From the NCBI RefSeq assembly GCF_018882325.1, contig NZ_JACVOQ010000011.1, forward strand, positions 1-49,074: a DNA stretch of 49,074 bases, given 5' to 3'. Positions 17,560-29,625 of this stretch are shown in pieces. Position 1 is the first letter of the stretch, and each line of letters opens with the position of its first letter. The notes below the pieces were generated by a model, which saw nothing but the letters and a program-made list of their open reading frames with translations, had not been told where the DNA came from and made no database searches. Position numbers and translations under genes: made by a program. Origin of the DNA: Polynucleobacter sp. 78F-HAINBA. GTDB taxonomy: Bacteria > Pseudomonadota > Gammaproteobacteria > Burkholderiales > Burkholderiaceae.

Positions 17560-19062
17560 TTAATCTTCTACGAAAGCCTCTTCACGGGTTTTCTTAACCG
17601 CAGGCAGAGCCACGATCACAACCAAGAGGGCCGCTGCGATGAGCAGGCCTAGAGATAGTGGGCGGGTTACGAATGTTGAGAAATCACCGCGTGACAACAA
17701 TAGAGCGCGACGGAAGTTCTCTTCCATCATTGGTCCGAGCACGAAGCCGAGCAGCAATGGAGGGGGTTCGCAACCGAGTTTGAAGAATAAGTAACCAATC
17801 AAGCCAAAGCCCGCAGTTACATAAACATCAAATACCGCGTTATTTACGGTGTAAACGCCGATACAGCAGAACACCAGAATCGCTGGGTAGAGGAAGCGAT
17901 AAGGAATCTTCAAGAGCTTTACCCAAATACCAATGAGTGGCAAGTTCAAGAGAATCAACATCACGTTACCAATCCACATGGATGCGATCAGACCCCAGAA
18001 CAAAGCTGGGTTGCTGGTCATCACTTGTGGGCCTGGCTGAATGTTATGAATCGTCATCGCACCAACCATCAAAGCCATTACCGCGTTTGGTGGGATACCC
18101 AAAGTGAGCAATGGAATGAAGGAGGTTTGAGCGGCAGCATTGTTAGCTGCTTCAGGACCTGCTACACCTTCAATCGCACCTTTACCAAACTCATGGCTGT
18201 ACTTGGAAGATTTCTTTTCAACTGAGTAAGCGCCAAACGCTGCCAAAGCCGCACCGCCGCCTGGCAGAATTCCCAAAATTGAGCCGATGGTAGTACCGCG
18301 CAAAATGGATGGAACCATGCGCTTGATATCTTGCTTGGTGGGAACCATGCTGGTGAGCTTATTGAGGAAGCCCTCGTCGTCACCAGTCTTTTCAAGGTTG
18401 CCCATGATTTCCGCAAAACCAAATACACCCATTGCAACGGCTACGAAACCAATGCCGTCACTCAATTCAGGGATGTCAAATGCATACCGAGATACACCCG
18501 AGTTCACGTCAGTACCAATCAAGCCCATCAAGAGACCCAGGATGATCATGCCGATCGCCTTGATCAAAGAGCCTGAGGCTAGAACAACCGCACCAATTAA
18601 CCCTAAAATCATTAGGGAAAAGTATTCGGCGGGACCAAACTTAAAGGCAAGCTGAGACAGTGGGGCAGCAAAAGCAGCCAAAACCAATGTAGCTACGCAA
18701 CCAGCAAAGAAGGAGCCCATGCCGGCAGTAAAGAGCGCTACGCCCGCTCGACCATTTCTGGCCATTTGGTAGCCATCAATCGCCGTCACCACCGAGGACG
18801 TTTCCCCTGGGATATTGAGCAAAATTGCAGTTGTAGAGCCGCCATACTGGGAGCCGTAGTAAATACCAGCCAACATGATCAAGGCAGCGATTGGAGGCAA
18901 TGCATAGGTCGCTGGCAATAGCATCGCAATTGTTGCGATTGGGCCTAAGCCTGGCAAAACACCAATCAAGGTACCCAAAATACAGCCAATAAGGCAATAC
19001 ATGAGGTTTTGTAAAGTAAAGGCGGTATCAAAACCGAGGGCTAAGTTAGCAAATAAATCCAT
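17560..19062 (-). CDS. tctA: Tripartite tricarboxylate transporter, large membrane subunit
   Basis: Twelve-helix permease of the TTT family, which imports citrate and many other carboxylates with the help of a periplasmic receptor. It begins MDLFANLALGFDTAFTLQNL and shows the family motifs LIGVLPGLGPIATIAMLLP, YYGSQYGGSTTAILLNIPG, GPEAANNAAAQTSFIPLLTL and GIPPNAVMALM. 500 residues is standard. It follows tctB after 19 bases. No receptor (TctC) gene is in this window, so the substrate is unknown. Confidence 0.95.
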   Translation of the reverse strand: MDLFANLALGFDTAFTLQNLMYCLIGCILGTLIGVLPGLGPIATIAMLLPATYALPPIAALIMLAGIYYGSQYGGSTTAILLNIPGETSSVVTAIDGYQMARNGRAGVALFTAGMGSFFAGCVATLVLAAFAAPLSQLAFKFGPAEYFSLMILGLIGAVVLASGSLIKAIGMIILGLLMGLIGTDVNSGVSRYAFDIPELSDGIGFVAVAMGVFGFAEIMGNLEKTGDDEGFLNKLTSMVPTKQDIKRMVPSILRGTTIGSILGILPGGGAALAAFGAYSVEKKSSKYSHEFGKGAIEGVAGPEAANNAAAQTSFIPLLTLGIPPNAVMALMVGAMTIHNIQPGPQVMTSNPALFWGLIASMWIGNVMLILLNLPLIGIWVKLLKIPYRFLYPAILVFCCIGVYTVNNAVFDVYVTAGFGLIGYLFFKLGCEPPPLLLGFVLGPMMEENFRRALLLSRGDFSTFVTRPLSLGLLIAAALLVVIVALPAVKKTREEAFVED

Positions 19063-19081
19063 TTTTCAGAGTCCCGGTTCG

Positions 19082-19543
19082 TTATTGTTGTAGGAATACA
19101 GGCAGGAGTGGGAACTGAAGCTTGAGACCCACAACAAACACTGAATAGGTAAAGATTACTAGGAAGCCCGCGTTCAGCAGGGAGCCTTTCCAGGTGAACT
19201 CTTTGCTAGCACTGGCGGAAACGAGCACCAAGACCACTACAGCCACCAAGAAGCCCATACGTGGGAGAAGTAGGCCATAGAGCACCACAGAGCCTGTGAT
19301 TTGAGCCATGATCTTCCAGTTGAACTTCGGGATGGACTCAATTGCAGCTTTAGCGCCCATGGACTTAATAAGAACCAAAAGCCCCAATAAGGTCATCAGA
19401 ATGCCAAGATAAAAAGGGAAGTAACCTGGCCCCATTTTGGCGGCAGTGCCCATTGGGTACTGCGTGGCTACTACTGTAAAAAAGAGGCCGATAACCATGT
19501 ACATGATTCCAGCGCCAAAATCCCGTTGATTGCGAATTTTCAA
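19082..19543 (-). CDS. tctB: Tripartite tricarboxylate transporter, small membrane subunit
   Basis: 153-residue protein with four hydrophobic segments (about 12-28, 40-62, 78-108 and 122-142), matching the TctB family, which partners TctA in the membrane. The start is TTG at 19543, supported by a strong AAGGAG six bases upstream; no better start is nearby. It is the first gene of tctBA. Confidence 0.88.
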   Translation of the reverse strand: MKIRNQRDFGAGIMYMVIGLFFTVVATQYPMGTAAKMGPGYFPFYLGILMTLLGLLVLIKSMGAKAAIESIPKFNWKIMAQITGSVVLYGLLLPRMGFLVAVVVLVLVSASASKEFTWKGSLLNAGFLVIFTYSVFVVGLKLQFPLLPVFLQQ

Positions 19544-19630
19544 GTTGAGCTCCTTATATCGACTTAAATGCCGATCTATTTATTGATGTTACGGGATTGT
19601 AAGGCAGGATTGTGGTGCTTTGCCTAGGGT

Positions 19631-19659
19631 TTGCCCCCGACTAGTGCCAATGCGATAAT
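19631..19659 (+). promoter_or_regulatory. Promoter of alaS (probably leaderless)
   Basis: TTGCCC at 19631-19636, a 17-base spacer, then GATAAT at 19654-19659, followed by seven bases and the alaS ATG. It is the best-formed of the short-leader promoters in this window. Confidence 0.5.
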
Positions 19660-19666
19660 TATTCGC

Positions 19667-22291
19667 ATGAAAGTCTCCCAAATTCGCCAGGCGTACCTGG
19701 ACTACTTCGCCCAAAAAGGCCACCAAATTGTTCCTTCCAGCCCTGTGGTGCCTGGAGATGACCCTACCCTGTTATTTACCAATGCAGGGATGAACCAATT
19801 TAAGGACGTATTTTTAGGCTTTGATAAGCGCTCTTATAACCGCGCCACAACCGCCCAGAAATGTATTCGTGCCGGTGGCAAACACAATGACTTGGATAAC
19901 GTCGGCTATACAGCGCGTCATCACACCTTCTTTGAAATGTTGGGTAACTTCTCTTTTGGGGATTACTTCAAGAAAGATGCCATTCAGTTTGCCTGGGGCT
20001 TATTAACAGAAGTATTTAAGCTGCCAGAAGAAAAGCTGCTCGTTACCGTCTATGCGGAAGACGATGAGGCTTATGAAATTTGGAATAAGCAAATCGGTGT
20101 TCCGGCAGAGCGCATTATTCGCATCGGCGATAACAAGGGTGCTCGTTACGCTTCAGATAATTTCTGGATGATGGGTGATACAGGCCCATGCGGTCCTTGT
20201 ACTGAAATCTTCTATGACCATGGCCCCCATATTGCCGGTGGTCCTCCGGGAAGCCCTGATGAAGATGGTGATCGCTACATTGAGATCTGGAATAACGTAT
20301 TCATGCAGTTCAATCGTGATGAAGCGGGCAATATGCATCCATTGCCTAAGCCTAGCGTAGATACCGGCATGGGTCTTGAGCGTATTGCCGCAGTTCTGCA
20401 GCACGTGCACTCTAACTATGAGATCGATCTCTTTGTTAACTTGCTCAAAGCGGCTAAGGAAGCTGTTGATGCGGCCGGTGGTGAGAATTGCGATCCAGCG
20501 AGCCCATCACTTAAAGTCATTGCAGACCATATTCGTGCTTGTAGTTTTATCGTAGTAGATGGCGTGATTCCGGGTAATGCTGGTCGTGGCTATGTTCTAC
20601 GTCGCATCACACGTCGTGCAATTCGCCATGGGTACAAATTGGGCGCACGCAAACCGTTTTTCTATCAACTCGTTCCCGCGCTTGTAAAAGAAATGGGTCT
20701 GGCCTATCCCGAGTTGCAAGCAGCAAAAGATAAAGTGAGTGATGTGATCAAGCAGGAAGAAGAGCGTTTCTTTCAGACGATTGCTAACGGTATGGAAATC
20801 TTGGAGGGCGCACTTGCTGGTGGCGCCAAGACGGTTGATGGTGAAACCGCCTTCCGTTTGCATGACACCTTTGGTTTCCCATTGGACCTGACTGCGGACG
20901 TGTGCCGCGAGCGTGATGTCACGGTGGATGCTGAAGGCTTTGATTTGGCAATGCAAAAGCAGCGCGATCAAGCAAGAGCAGCCGGTAAGTTCAAGGTAGC
21001 TCAAGGCTTAGAGTATTCCGGTAAGCCAACTCAGTTCCATGGCTACGACACCTTGAAACATGACGGCGCCAAAGTAACTGCACTCTATGTTGATGGCTCT
21101 GCTGTGCAGTCCGTCAAAGCTGGCGATGCCGCTGTGATCGTTTTGGATAACACCCCTTTCTATGCTGAGTCTGGTGGACAGGTTGGCGATAAGGGTGAGT
21201 TACGCAATGAAGCAGTGCGCTTTGCAGTTGAAGACACTTTCAAGATTCAAGCCGATGTTTTTGGTCATCAAGGTGAAGTACAAGAGGGCGAACTCAAGGT
21301 AGGCGATGCAATCAACGCCTTGGTGGATATCGAACAAAGAACTGAAACGATGCGTAACCACAGTGCTACGCATATTTTGCATAAAGCATTGCGTGAAGTA
21401 TTGGGTGACCATGTGCAGCAAAAAGGCTCTTTGGTTGATGCTAGCAAAACCCGTTTTGACTTTACTCATAACGCACCTATTACCGCACAAGAAATTCGCC
21501 GGATAGAAGATATTGTGAATGCCGAGATCCTCGCTAATACTGCGACCTCTGGAAAAGTAATGTCTTTGGATGATGCACAAAAGACTGGCGCCATGATGCT
21601 CTTCGGTGAGAAGTATGGTGACGAGGTGCGCGTTCTAGAAATCGGTAGTTCTAAAGAGTTATGTGGCGGCACTCACGTTGGCCGTACTGGCGACATCGGT
21701 AGCTTAAAGATTGTTTCTGAAGGTGGTGTTGCAGCCGGCATCCGTCGCGTTGAGGCGGTCACTGGTAGAAACGCATTGAACTTCCTCCAAGGCTTAGAAG
21801 ATAAGATTAACGAGGCAGCGACGATCCTCAAAACCCATCCGGGTGATTTGGTGAATCGTGTAGCCCAGCTTCAAGAAAGTTTGCGTCAGGCTGAACGTGA
21901 GTTGGATAAAGTCAATTCCAAACTCGCTGCTAGCCAAGGTGATGAATTGGCGACACAAGCAATCGATGTCAATGGTCTGAAAGTATTAGCAGCGCGCTTG
22001 GATGGTGCTGATGCGCAAGTTCTTCGCGAAACCATGGACGCCTTAAAAGCAAAACTAAAAACAGCCGCCATTGTCTTGGCTTCTGTGCAGGGCGATAAGG
22101 TGAGTTTGATTGCTGGCGTAACTGCGGATTCGATTGCCAAAGTAAAGGCAGGCGACCTGGTGAACTTTGTGGCTCAGCAAGTGGGCGGTAAAGGCGGAGG
22201 CAAGCCAGAGATGGCGATGGCTGGCGGCACCGATCCTAGTAAGTTGGGCGCGGCTTTGGCTGGCGTTAAAGACTGGGTGGCTTCTAAGTGA
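19667..22291 (+). CDS. alaS: Alanyl-tRNA synthetase
   Basis: Class II synthetase with an editing function. From the ATG at 19667 the protein is 874 residues (E. coli 876) and begins [19 protein letters not shown]; the upstream TTG would lie in the promoter. The catalytic domain includes [20 protein letters not shown]. The editing domain has the HXXXH motif ([12 protein letters not shown]) and [15 protein letters not shown] with the conserved Cys and His. The C-Ala domain ends in a Gly-rich segment ([15 protein letters not shown]). The stop overlaps the next start by 4 bases. Confidence 0.97.
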   Translation: MKVSQIRQAYLDYFAQKGHQIVPSSPVVPGDDPTLLFTNAGMNQFKDVFLGFDKRSYNRATTAQKCIRAGGKHNDLDNVGYTARHHTFFEMLGNFSFGDYFKKDAIQFAWGLLTEVFKLPEEKLLVTVYAEDDEAYEIWNKQIGVPAERIIRIGDNKGARYASDNFWMMGDTGPCGPCTEIFYDHGPHIAGGPPGSPDEDGDRYIEIWNNVFMQFNRDEAGNMHPLPKPSVDTGMGLERIAAVLQHVHSNYEIDLFVNLLKAAKEAVDAAGGENCDPASPSLKVIADHIRACSFIVVDGVIPGNAGRGYVLRRITRRAIRHGYKLGARKPFFYQLVPALVKEMGLAYPELQAAKDKVSDVIKQEEERFFQTIANGMEILEGALAGGAKTVDGETAFRLHDTFGFPLDLTADVCRERDVTVDAEGFDLAMQKQRDQARAAGKFKVAQGLEYSGKPTQFHGYDTLKHDGAKVTALYVDGSAVQSVKAGDAAVIVLDNTPFYAESGGQVGDKGELRNEAVRFAVEDTFKIQADVFGHQGEVQEGELKVGDAINALVDIEQRTETMRNHSATHILHKALREVLGDHVQQKGSLVDASKTRFDFTHNAPITAQEIRRIEDIVNAEILANTATSGKVMSLDDAQKTGAMMLFGEKYGDEVRVLEIGSSKELCGGTHVGRTGDIGSLKIVSEGGVAAGIRRVEAVTGRNALNFLQGLEDKINEAATILKTHPGDLVNRVAQLQESLRQAERELDKVNSKLAASQGDELATQAIDVNGLKVLAARLDGADAQVLRETMDALKAKLKTAAIVLASVQGDKVSLIAGVTADSIAKVKAGDLVNFVAQQVGGKGGGKPEMAMAGGTDPSKLGAALAGVKDWVASK

Positions 22292-22527
22292 GCGATGCCA
22301 TCCAATTCAATCTCGAGGTAGATGCGATTGGCATGAACTGCCCGCTCCCAATTTTACGTACCAAGAAAGCTTTAGCCACAATGCAGTCTGGAGAAGTGCT
22401 CAAAGTAAAGGCAACGGATTCTGGTGCAGCTCATGACTTTCCTGCATTTGCTAAACAGACTGGTAATGAGCTCTTGTCCAGTACAACTGAAGGTGATGTA
22501 TTGGTTTTCTTTCTCAAGAGAAGATAA
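22288..22527 (+). CDS. TusA-family sulfurtransferase
   Basis: 79-residue SirA/TusA-like protein. The family CPXP motif is in [15 protein letters not shown]; its cysteine carries persulfide sulfur for tRNA thiolation or other sulfur-relay steps. It starts with GTG overlapping the alaS stop (GTGA), so it is translated with alaS. Whether it is TusA itself or a paralogue cannot be decided. Confidence 0.88.
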   Translation: MSDAIQFNLEVDAIGMNCPLPILRTKKALATMQSGEVLKVKATDSGAAHDFPAFAKQTGNELLSSTTEGDVLVFFLKRR

Positions 22528-22555
22528 GACGCACTAAAACTCTCAGTACCAAAGA

Positions 22556-22586
22556 AAAAGGCAGAAAGTGATTTCTGCCTTTTTTG
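22556..22586. terminator. Bidirectional intrinsic terminator between tusA-like gene and galU
   Basis: AAAAGGCAGAAA, a GTGA loop, then TTTCTGCCTTTTTT, between converging genes. Confidence 0.9.
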
Positions 22587-22617
22587 TTTTTATCTCCCGG
22601 GAGATGGGTGGCGAGAC

Positions 22618-23502
22618 TTAAGTTAAAGAGCGGCTCTTTAAATACGCTGCAAACTCAGTGCTTACCTCAGGGTGGCGCAAAGCAAACTCTACTGAAGCCT
22701 TGAGATAGCCTAGCTTACTTCCGCAGTCGTAGCGCACGCCATCGTATTCATAAGCAAATACTGGTTCTTCTTTAAGCAATGAAGCAATGGCGTCAGTCAG
22801 CTGAATTTCGCCACCAGCACCTGGCTTGAGGTTGCGAATGTGGTTGAAGATATCCGAGGACAAGACATAGCGACCTACTACCGCTAGATTAGATGGTGCA
22901 TCCTTTGGTTGTGGTTTTTCAACGATGCCATCTAAACGATAGATTCCTTTAGATACTTCCGTGCCAGAAATAATTCCGTATGAGCTGCTTTTCGATGGAT
23001 CAATTTTTTCTACCGCCAAGACTGAACCATTCTGCTCATCAAATACTTTGAGCATCTGCTTGAGGACAGGTGGCTGGCCATCTAGCAAGTCGTCCGCCAG
23101 GATGATGGCGAAGGGCTCGTCACGAACAAGCTTTTCTGCACATAAAACTGCATGACCTAAGCCTAGGGCCTCGGGTTGGCGAACATACACGCAATCGACA
23201 TGGCTTGGTTTTACGCTACGAACAATCTCCAGAAGAGCCTGCTTATTTTTTGCTTCGAGCTCAGCCTCTAATTCATAGGCCTTATCAAAGTGATCTTCAA
23301 TCGCTCGTTTGCTACGGCCAGTAACGAAAATCATTTCAGTAATGCCGGCGGCAATCGCTTCCTCAACCGCATACTGAATGAGGGGTTTATCCACTACATT
23401 GAGCATTTCCTTTGGGCTAGCCTTGGTGGCTGGCAAGAAACGGGTTCCTAGTCCAGCAACAGGGAAGACGGCTTTGGTAACGGCTTTAGTGCTTAATGGC
23501 AT
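22618..23502 (-). CDS. galU: UTP-glucose-1-phosphate uridylyltransferase
   Basis: Makes UDP-glucose for cell-surface polysaccharides. The nucleotide-binding motif [20 protein letters not shown] is at the N-terminus; [11 protein letters not shown], the IVEKP segment ([13 protein letters not shown]) and GEIQLTDAI are also typical. 294 residues is normal for bacterial GalU. It starts 28 bases after valS on the same strand and is probably cotranscribed. Confidence 0.95.
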   Translation of the reverse strand: MPLSTKAVTKAVFPVAGLGTRFLPATKASPKEMLNVVDKPLIQYAVEEAIAAGITEMIFVTGRSKRAIEDHFDKAYELEAELEAKNKQALLEIVRSVKPSHVDCVYVRQPEALGLGHAVLCAEKLVRDEPFAIILADDLLDGQPPVLKQMLKVFDEQNGSVLAVEKIDPSKSSSYGIISGTEVSKGIYRLDGIVEKPQPKDAPSNLAVVGRYVLSSDIFNHIRNLKPGAGGEIQLTDAIASLLKEEPVFAYEYDGVRYDCGSKLGYLKASVEFALRHPEVSTEFAAYLKSRSLT

Positions 23503-23530
23503 GGCAATTCCGATCAGTTTTATTGCTGCT

Positions 23531-26422
23531 TTATTTCAGTCGCTCTAATTGTGCAACAAGCTTCTCATGGTTTTGCTCAAAGCCAGCAAGACGTTGCTTT
23601 TCTTGCGCAACAACCTCTTCTGGGGCGCGAGCCACAAAGCTTTCATTTCCAAGCTTGCTGCGTGCTTTAGTGATTTCATTTGCTAAGCGCTCAATTTCTT
23701 TGCTTAGACGAATTCTTTCAGCCGCCACGTCAACTTCAATCTTTAAGAGTAGCTTGAGATTGCCAACTAAGGCCATCGGTGCGCCTGGGGCATCTTTTTC
23801 TAAAGCCGACTCGTCATCGTAGATTTTGACTTCAGATAATTTGGCCAATGCAGTTAAATATGGACTTGCCTTTTTCAAGAAATCTTGCGGTCCACTAATC
23901 CAGAGGGGTACTTTGAGTGCGGGTGAGACCTGCATCTCGCCACGCAGATTACGGCAAGCATCCACAATCGATTTAATTTGGGCAACCCAAGCTTCGCTTT
24001 GCTCATCAACCTTATCGAGTTGAGCAACGGGATAGGGCTGCAGGGCAATCGTTTGCTTATCTTGCTTAGCCAACTCTTTACCAACCTTGGGTCCAACGGT
24101 TTGCCAGAGGGTTTCAGTGATAAATGGAATTAGTGGATGCGCCATGCGCAAGATCGTTTCTAAAACGCGTAGCAGCGTGCGACGAGTGGCGCGTTGTTGT
24201 GCGGGTGTACCAGTCTGTAACTGAACCTTTGCTAATTCCAAGTACCAATCGCAATACTCATCCCAAACAAATTGATAAATACTGGTGGCGATATTGTCAA
24301 AGCGATAGTTTTGGAAACCCTTGGCAACATCAGCTTCCGTTCTTTGCAATAAAGAAACAATCCATTTATCCGCTTCTGAAAAATCGAGATAACCTTCCGG
24401 GCCGCATTGGTTGTCGCACGGCGCAAAACCATTCTCTTCATCATTGCCAGGGCAGTTCATGAGAACGAAGCGAGTAGCGTTCCATAGCTTGTTACAGAAG
24501 TTGCGATAACCTTCGCAGCGTTTCTGGTCAAAGTTAATGTTGCGACCCAGTGATGCGAGTGACGCGAAGGTAAAGCGCAAGGCATCCGTACCAAACGCGG
24601 GAATACCTTCCGGAAACTCTTTCTTGGTTTTCTTGCTGATACTTTCGGCTTGCTTCGGATTCATCAAGCCGGTGGTGCGCTTGGCAACTAAGTCTTCAAT
24701 CTTGATGCCATCAATGAGGTCGATTGGATCCAAAGTGTTTCCTTTGGACTTACTCATCTTCTGGCCTTCTGCGTCACGTACTAAGCCGTGCACATAGACG
24801 GTATTGAACGGAACCTTGCCGGTGAAGTGGCAAGTCATCATGACCATTCTGGCGACCCAGAAGAAGATGATGTCAAAGCCAGTTACCAGTACTGAGGATG
24901 GTAGGAAGTGATTGAGGGCGGGCGTTTCTTCTGGCCAGCCTAATGAGCTAAATGGCACAAGTGCTGAGCTAAACCAGGTATCCAAAACATCAGGATCGCG
25001 ATTCAGTTGCCCGTTATAACCAGCAGCAGCAGCCTTAGCTTTGGCTTCCTCTTCAGAGCGGGCTACAAAGATCTGACCATCATCGCCATACCAGGCGGGG
25101 ATTTGATGGCCCCACCAGAGTTGGCGGGAGATACACCAGTCTTGAATATTTTCTAACCACTGTGTGTAAGTGCTAATCCAGTTTTCTGGAACGAGCTTGA
25201 TGTCACCTTTGGTAACAGCATCTAAAGCAGCGCCAGCGATAGATGAGCCTGGTTGATATTTGTTATCAGGACTTGGCTTAGATACTGCAACAAACCATTG
25301 GTCAGTGAGCATTGGCTCAATGATGGTTTGAGTGCGATCGCCGCGTGGCACCATCAATTTATGTGGCTGTACTTTTTCTAATAAACCGGCAGCATCTAAA
25401 TCGGCAACGATTTGTTTGCGTGCAGCAAAACGCTCAAGACCTTGATAAACAGCAGGCGCGTTTTCATTAATCTTGGCATCGAGAGTCAAAATATTAATGA
25501 GTGGCAATTGGTGGCGTTGTCCGACGGCATAGTCATTGAAGTCATGCGCAGGTGTCACTTTCACTACGCCAGTACCAAAAGCCAAATCAACATAGTCGTC
25601 CGCAATAATCGGAATCTCGCGATTGCAGAGTGGCAGTTGTACTGACTTACCAATGAGGTGTTTGTAGCGCTCGTCCTCTGGATTGACCATGACGGCAACG
25701 TCACCCAATAAGGTCTCCGGACGAGTGGTAGCAACGGTCAGGTGTCCAGAGCCATCTGCTAATGGATAGCGGATGTGCCACATGGAGCCATCTTCTTCTT
25801 CGCTCACTACTTCTAAATCTGATACTGCAGTTCCTAAAACGGGATCCCAGTTCACCAAACGTTTGCCGCGATAAATTAAGCCTTGCTCATGCAAACGAAC
25901 AAACACTTCGACAACCGCTTTGGACATCTTGCTGTCCATTGTGAAATATTCTTTACCCCAATCAATCGAAGCGCCTAGGCGACGAATCTGACGTGTGATG
26001 GTGTTGCCGGAAGTTTCTTTCCACTCCCAGACTTTTTCTAAGAATTTCTCGCGACCTAAATCGTGACGAGAAACTTTCTGTGCATCGAGTTGGCGCTCAA
26101 CAACGATTTGCGTTGCAATGCCAGCATGATCCGTACCTGGAACCCACAGAGTGTTTTTGCCGGACATACGGGCATGACGCACCAAGCCATCCATGATGGT
26201 TTGATTAAAGGCGTGACCCATATGTAGGGTGCCTGTCACATTCGGTGGCGGCAACTGAATCGAGAAATCTCCCTTGCCCTCATCTAGGGTGGCGTCGGCA
26301 ATGCCTCGGCGTTCCCATTCCGGACCCCAATAAGCTTCAATTGGAGCGGGTTCGTAGGATTTGGCTAGTTCGTCTAAGGAGCTGGCCGCTGGTGAATTAG
26401 GGGTATTCGAAGCATTTGGCAT
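23531..26422 (-). CDS. valS: Valyl-tRNA synthetase
   Basis: Class I synthetase with editing domain. Signatures are [10 protein letters not shown] (HIGH motif) and [10 protein letters not shown] (KMSKS); a C-terminal coiled coil (about 895-960; [20 protein letters not shown]) is the tRNA-binding arm of ValRS. I use the ATG at 26422 (963 residues); a TTG three codons earlier falls at the promoter palindrome. It is divergent from uvrD with only 24 bases between the two ATGs. Confidence 0.97.
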   Translation of the reverse strand: MPNASNTPNSPAASSLDELAKSYEPAPIEAYWGPEWERRGIADATLDEGKGDFSIQLPPPNVTGTLHMGHAFNQTIMDGLVRHARMSGKNTLWVPGTDHAGIATQIVVERQLDAQKVSRHDLGREKFLEKVWEWKETSGNTITRQIRRLGASIDWGKEYFTMDSKMSKAVVEVFVRLHEQGLIYRGKRLVNWDPVLGTAVSDLEVVSEEEDGSMWHIRYPLADGSGHLTVATTRPETLLGDVAVMVNPEDERYKHLIGKSVQLPLCNREIPIIADDYVDLAFGTGVVKVTPAHDFNDYAVGQRHQLPLINILTLDAKINENAPAVYQGLERFAARKQIVADLDAAGLLEKVQPHKLMVPRGDRTQTIIEPMLTDQWFVAVSKPSPDNKYQPGSSIAGAALDAVTKGDIKLVPENWISTYTQWLENIQDWCISRQLWWGHQIPAWYGDDGQIFVARSEEEAKAKAAAAGYNGQLNRDPDVLDTWFSSALVPFSSLGWPEETPALNHFLPSSVLVTGFDIIFFWVARMVMMTCHFTGKVPFNTVYVHGLVRDAEGQKMSKSKGNTLDPIDLIDGIKIEDLVAKRTTGLMNPKQAESISKKTKKEFPEGIPAFGTDALRFTFASLASLGRNINFDQKRCEGYRNFCNKLWNATRFVLMNCPGNDEENGFAPCDNQCGPEGYLDFSEADKWIVSLLQRTEADVAKGFQNYRFDNIATSIYQFVWDEYCDWYLELAKVQLQTGTPAQQRATRRTLLRVLETILRMAHPLIPFITETLWQTVGPKVGKELAKQDKQTIALQPYPVAQLDKVDEQSEAWVAQIKSIVDACRNLRGEMQVSPALKVPLWISGPQDFLKKASPYLTALAKLSEVKIYDDESALEKDAPGAPMALVGNLKLLLKIEVDVAAERIRLSKEIERLANEITKARSKLGNESFVARAPEEVVAQEKQRLAGFEQNHEKLVAQLERLK

Positions 26423-26430
26423 AAGAGGCA

Positions 26431-26440
26431 AATTATAATT
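26431..26440. promoter_or_regulatory. Palindromic shared -10 element of valS and uvrD
   Basis: AATTATAATT is a perfect palindrome, so both strands read TATAAT. On the plus strand the hexamer (26434-26439) is seven bases before the uvrD ATG; on the minus strand (26437-26432) it is nine bases before the valS ATG. Starts seven bases downstream would give leaderless or nearly leaderless mRNAs in both directions. No good -35 is seen on either side. Confidence 0.5.
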
Positions 26441-26446
26441 GGGGCG

Positions 26447-28834
26447 ATGTACTCAGACCTACTCGCAAACCTTAATCCAGAACAACGCGAGGCAGTGACC
26501 CTCCCGCCAGTAAATGAAAATGGCCAGGCCCAGTCAGCCCTGATTTTGGCTGGTGCTGGTAGCGGAAAGACCCGCGTTCTCACGACCCGTATAGCTTGGT
26601 TGATCCAAACGGGTCAGGTTTCACCCATTGGCGTCCTGGCGGTGACCTTCACCAATAAGGCCGCCAAAGAGATGATGTTGCGCTTAAGCGCCATGTTGCC
26701 CATCAATACTCGGGGTATGTGGATTGGCACTTTCCACGGTCTTTGTAACCGTTTACTGCGTGCGCATCATAAAGAAGCAGGTTTGCCATCCACTTTTCAG
26801 ATTTTGGACACCCAAGATCAGCTTTCCGCCATTAAGCGTCTTTTGAAGGGCTTAAAGGTCGATGATGAGAAATACCCCCCTAAGCAGTTGCAGTATTTCA
26901 TTGCGCACGCCAAAGAGCGTGGTCAGCGCGCCAAAGAGTTATCCGCGGGGGATGACTTTCAGGCCAAGATGGCCCAGTTATACGAAGCCTACGATGAGCA
27001 GTGTCAACGCGAGGGCGTAGTCGACTTCGCTGAACTCTTATTACGCAGTTATGAATTGCTTAAACATAACGAAGCGATTCGGACGCATTACCAAGAGCGC
27101 TTCCGTCATATCTTGATTGATGAGTTCCAAGATACCAATGCCTTGCAATACGCTTGGCTCAAATTGCTCTCTGGCCATGATGCTAGTCGCATCAATGTCA
27201 GCGGCATGGGAAGTAGTGCAGTCTTCGCTGTGGGTGATGACGATCAAAGTATTTATGCTTTCCGTGGTGCAGACGTTGAGAACATGCGTCTCTATGAAAA
27301 GCAATATCACCCGATGATGGTTAAGCTTGAGCAAAACTACCGCTCGCATGGCCATATCCTTGATACGGCTAATTACCTCATCTCCAACAACACGGATCGT
27401 CTTGGCAAAAACCTACGCACCGATGCTGGGCATGGCGAGCCAGTCCGCATCTATGATGCGCCGAGCGATCACGCAGAAGCTGCTTGGCTCGTAGATGAAA
27501 TCAAAGCACTAGTTAATAGCGGTATCAAGCGTACTGAAATTGCTTTGCTCTATCGCAGTAATGCTCAGTCACGCATCATCGAGCACGCCTTATTTTCTGC
27601 AGCGATTCCGTATCGTGTGTATGGTGGACTGCGCTTCTTCGAGCGTGCTGAGATTAAACACGCTTTGGCCTACCTTCGTCTTTTGGAAAATCCAAATGAC
27701 GATACTTCTTTCTCACGTGTAGTAAATTTCCCGACACGCGGTATTGGTGCAAGATCGATTGAGGCTGTGCAAGATGCAGCGCGTGCGCAAAACAGCTCTT
27801 TGTATTTGGCGGCATCGACATTGGATGGCAAGGCGGGCGCAGCTCTAGGCGGCTTTGTGCGTTTGGTAGATCACATGCGTGAAGCTACTCGTCACAATAC
27901 TTTGCCAGAGACGGTGGAGTTCGTCATTCAACATAGCGGTTTGATTCAACACTATCTTTCTGAGCGCGAAGGTCAAGACCGCGTAGAAAACTTACAGGAA
28001 TTAATTAACGCTGCGACCGCATTTATTGCGGAAGAGGGTTATGGCCAAGATGCCACTGCCGCCACGCTACCGGGCGAGAATGCACCTGGCGTGGTGGAGG
28101 TCTCACCATTGGCAGCATTCCTCTCCCATGCATCGCTCGAGGCTGGTGATAACCAAGCTCAAGCTGGCCAAGACGCCGTTCAGTTGATGACAGTGCACTC
28201 CGCCAAAGGCTTAGAGTTCACCTCCGTATTTATTACTGGGCTAGAAGAAGGCCTGTTCCCGCATGAGAACAGCATCAATGAACAGAATGGTTTAGAAGAA
28301 GAGCGTCGCTTAATGTATGTTGCGATTACCCGCGCCAAGGAGCGTCTCTATCTCTCTCATACTCAGTCACGGATGCTGCATGGACAAGTGCGTTACAACA
28401 TGCCTTCTCGCTTCTTGGAAGAGCTGCCATCGGATTCACTGAAGTGGCTTACTCCAAAAGTAAAAGATGCGCGCTGGGGTGGTGCTACTGGTGGGAATAG
28501 TGGTCGTTCAGGATCAACTTGGCAGGATGGCTACACGCGTCAGCGTGAGTTTGGATCGAATGACTTCTTTGATTCCGGTAATGAGCGTGAGCGACCTGCA
28601 AGACAAATTGGGCGCGTGGGCTCAGCTTCTACTTCCGTTACCCGAATGGCTTCACCACCGCGCGGAAACTATCCATTTACTATCGGACAGAATGTCTTTC
28701 ATACCAAGTTTGGTGAGGGGCGTGTGACTGGCTTGGAGGGTAATGATGCGGATGCACGTGCTCAAGTGAACTTCAAGCGCCATGGTGTGAAATGGTTACA
28801 GCTCAGTATTGCTAAGCTTGCAGCGATAGACTAA
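26447..28834 (+). CDS. uvrD: DNA helicase II (UvrD/PcrA/Rep family)
   Basis: Superfamily 1A 3'-5' DNA helicase acting in nucleotide excision and mismatch repair. Motifs in order are the Q-motif region LNPEQREAV (about 9-17), Walker [16 protein letters not shown] (33-47), Walker [23 protein letters not shown] and the late motif [12 protein letters not shown]. The C-terminus has the Tudor-like segment [14 protein letters not shown]. 795 residues points to UvrD rather than the shorter Rep. The ATG at 26447 matches the family N-terminus. Confidence 0.93.
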   Translation: MYSDLLANLNPEQREAVTLPPVNENGQAQSALILAGAGSGKTRVLTTRIAWLIQTGQVSPIGVLAVTFTNKAAKEMMLRLSAMLPINTRGMWIGTFHGLCNRLLRAHHKEAGLPSTFQILDTQDQLSAIKRLLKGLKVDDEKYPPKQLQYFIAHAKERGQRAKELSAGDDFQAKMAQLYEAYDEQCQREGVVDFAELLLRSYELLKHNEAIRTHYQERFRHILIDEFQDTNALQYAWLKLLSGHDASRINVSGMGSSAVFAVGDDDQSIYAFRGADVENMRLYEKQYHPMMVKLEQNYRSHGHILDTANYLISNNTDRLGKNLRTDAGHGEPVRIYDAPSDHAEAAWLVDEIKALVNSGIKRTEIALLYRSNAQSRIIEHALFSAAIPYRVYGGLRFFERAEIKHALAYLRLLENPNDDTSFSRVVNFPTRGIGARSIEAVQDAARAQNSSLYLAASTLDGKAGAALGGFVRLVDHMREATRHNTLPETVEFVIQHSGLIQHYLSEREGQDRVENLQELINAATAFIAEEGYGQDATAATLPGENAPGVVEVSPLAAFLSHASLEAGDNQAQAGQDAVQLMTVHSAKGLEFTSVFITGLEEGLFPHENSINEQNGLEEERRLMYVAITRAKERLYLSHTQSRMLHGQVRYNMPSRFLEELPSDSLKWLTPKVKDARWGGATGGNSGRSGSTWQDGYTRQREFGSNDFFDSGNERERPARQIGRVGSASTSVTRMASPPRGNYPFTIGQNVFHTKFGEGRVTGLEGNDADARAQVNFKRHGVKWLQLSIAKLAAID

Positions 28835-28842
28835 GCAACCGC

Positions 28843-29625
28843 CTAAGCAATTAAGGTTGCTGATTCTTTTTCAGCAAAGCACGCTTTCCAAGTGGCAAAG
28901 AACGAGCAATGCATTACCGTCAATCCCGCCATGGAAATGGGGGCGATGATGAATGAGGCAGCTTGACCTAAATCTAGCGCATCAAAGATGGAGCCGATCG
29001 TTAAGGGAATGGCGATTAAGATTGCCCCCCAAATAGCGATATACAAAAAGAATGCACCACGATTGGCCCAGCAAGCGATAGCGCTAGAAAAGAGCGCCTG
29101 CGCTACCGGCATATCAGCCCAAGCAACGAGTACCGGAGAGAACCACATCAACATCGCTACAGGGATATACAGCAGGCCACCAAAAAAGAGAACCAGATAA
29201 ATCTGACGAACTACTTCTGGGGAAATGGGCTTATCGTTCGTCATGAGCGGGATGAGCAATTCAAAATCCACCAACATGCTTAAGATAAAACTGAGCGCCA
29301 GAATAAGTGCTGCGTATACCAAGCCTAATTGCAGAATGCGTTTACGAATTAATGGCGAGGATTGCAGGGCAATGACATAGACCGATGGGCGAATACGTTC
29401 TTTTTGAATCGCTTGGCGACAGGCAGTCATAAAGCCAACCGACAAAGTGGGTGTGAGCAATAAAACGGCAAAAATACCAATCACTGGTACGAGCACTGCT
29501 AGCTGCGCCACAAATACATACATGAATACCAACATTAAAAAACCCAAAGGGTTTTGTTTGAACAGCCAAATGCCTTGACGTATCCAGGTGTAACCCTCTT
29601 TTGGGGCGACGGAGTTTAGTTTCAT
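28843..29625 (-). CDS. BPSS1780-type polytopic membrane protein of unknown function
   Basis: 260 residues with about six hydrophobic segments (roughly 30-60, 100-125, 145-170, 185-205 and 210-245). The N-terminal cytoplasmic segment has GYTWIRQGIWLFKQNPLGF, which is typical of the BPSS1780 family common in Burkholderiales. No catalytic motif is seen. Its start overlaps the thrB stop by 4 bases (ATGA), so the two are translationally coupled, although no functional link to threonine synthesis is known. Confidence 0.75.
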   Translation of the reverse strand: MKLNSVAPKEGYTWIRQGIWLFKQNPLGFLMLVFMYVFVAQLAVLVPVIGIFAVLLLTPTLSVGFMTACRQAIQKERIRPSVYVIALQSSPLIRKRILQLGLVYAALILALSFILSMLVDFELLIPLMTNDKPISPEVVRQIYLVLFFGGLLYIPVAMLMWFSPVLVAWADMPVAQALFSSAIACWANRGAFFLYIAIWGAILIAIPLTIGSIFDALDLGQAASFIIAPISMAGLTVMHCSFFATWKACFAEKESATLIA

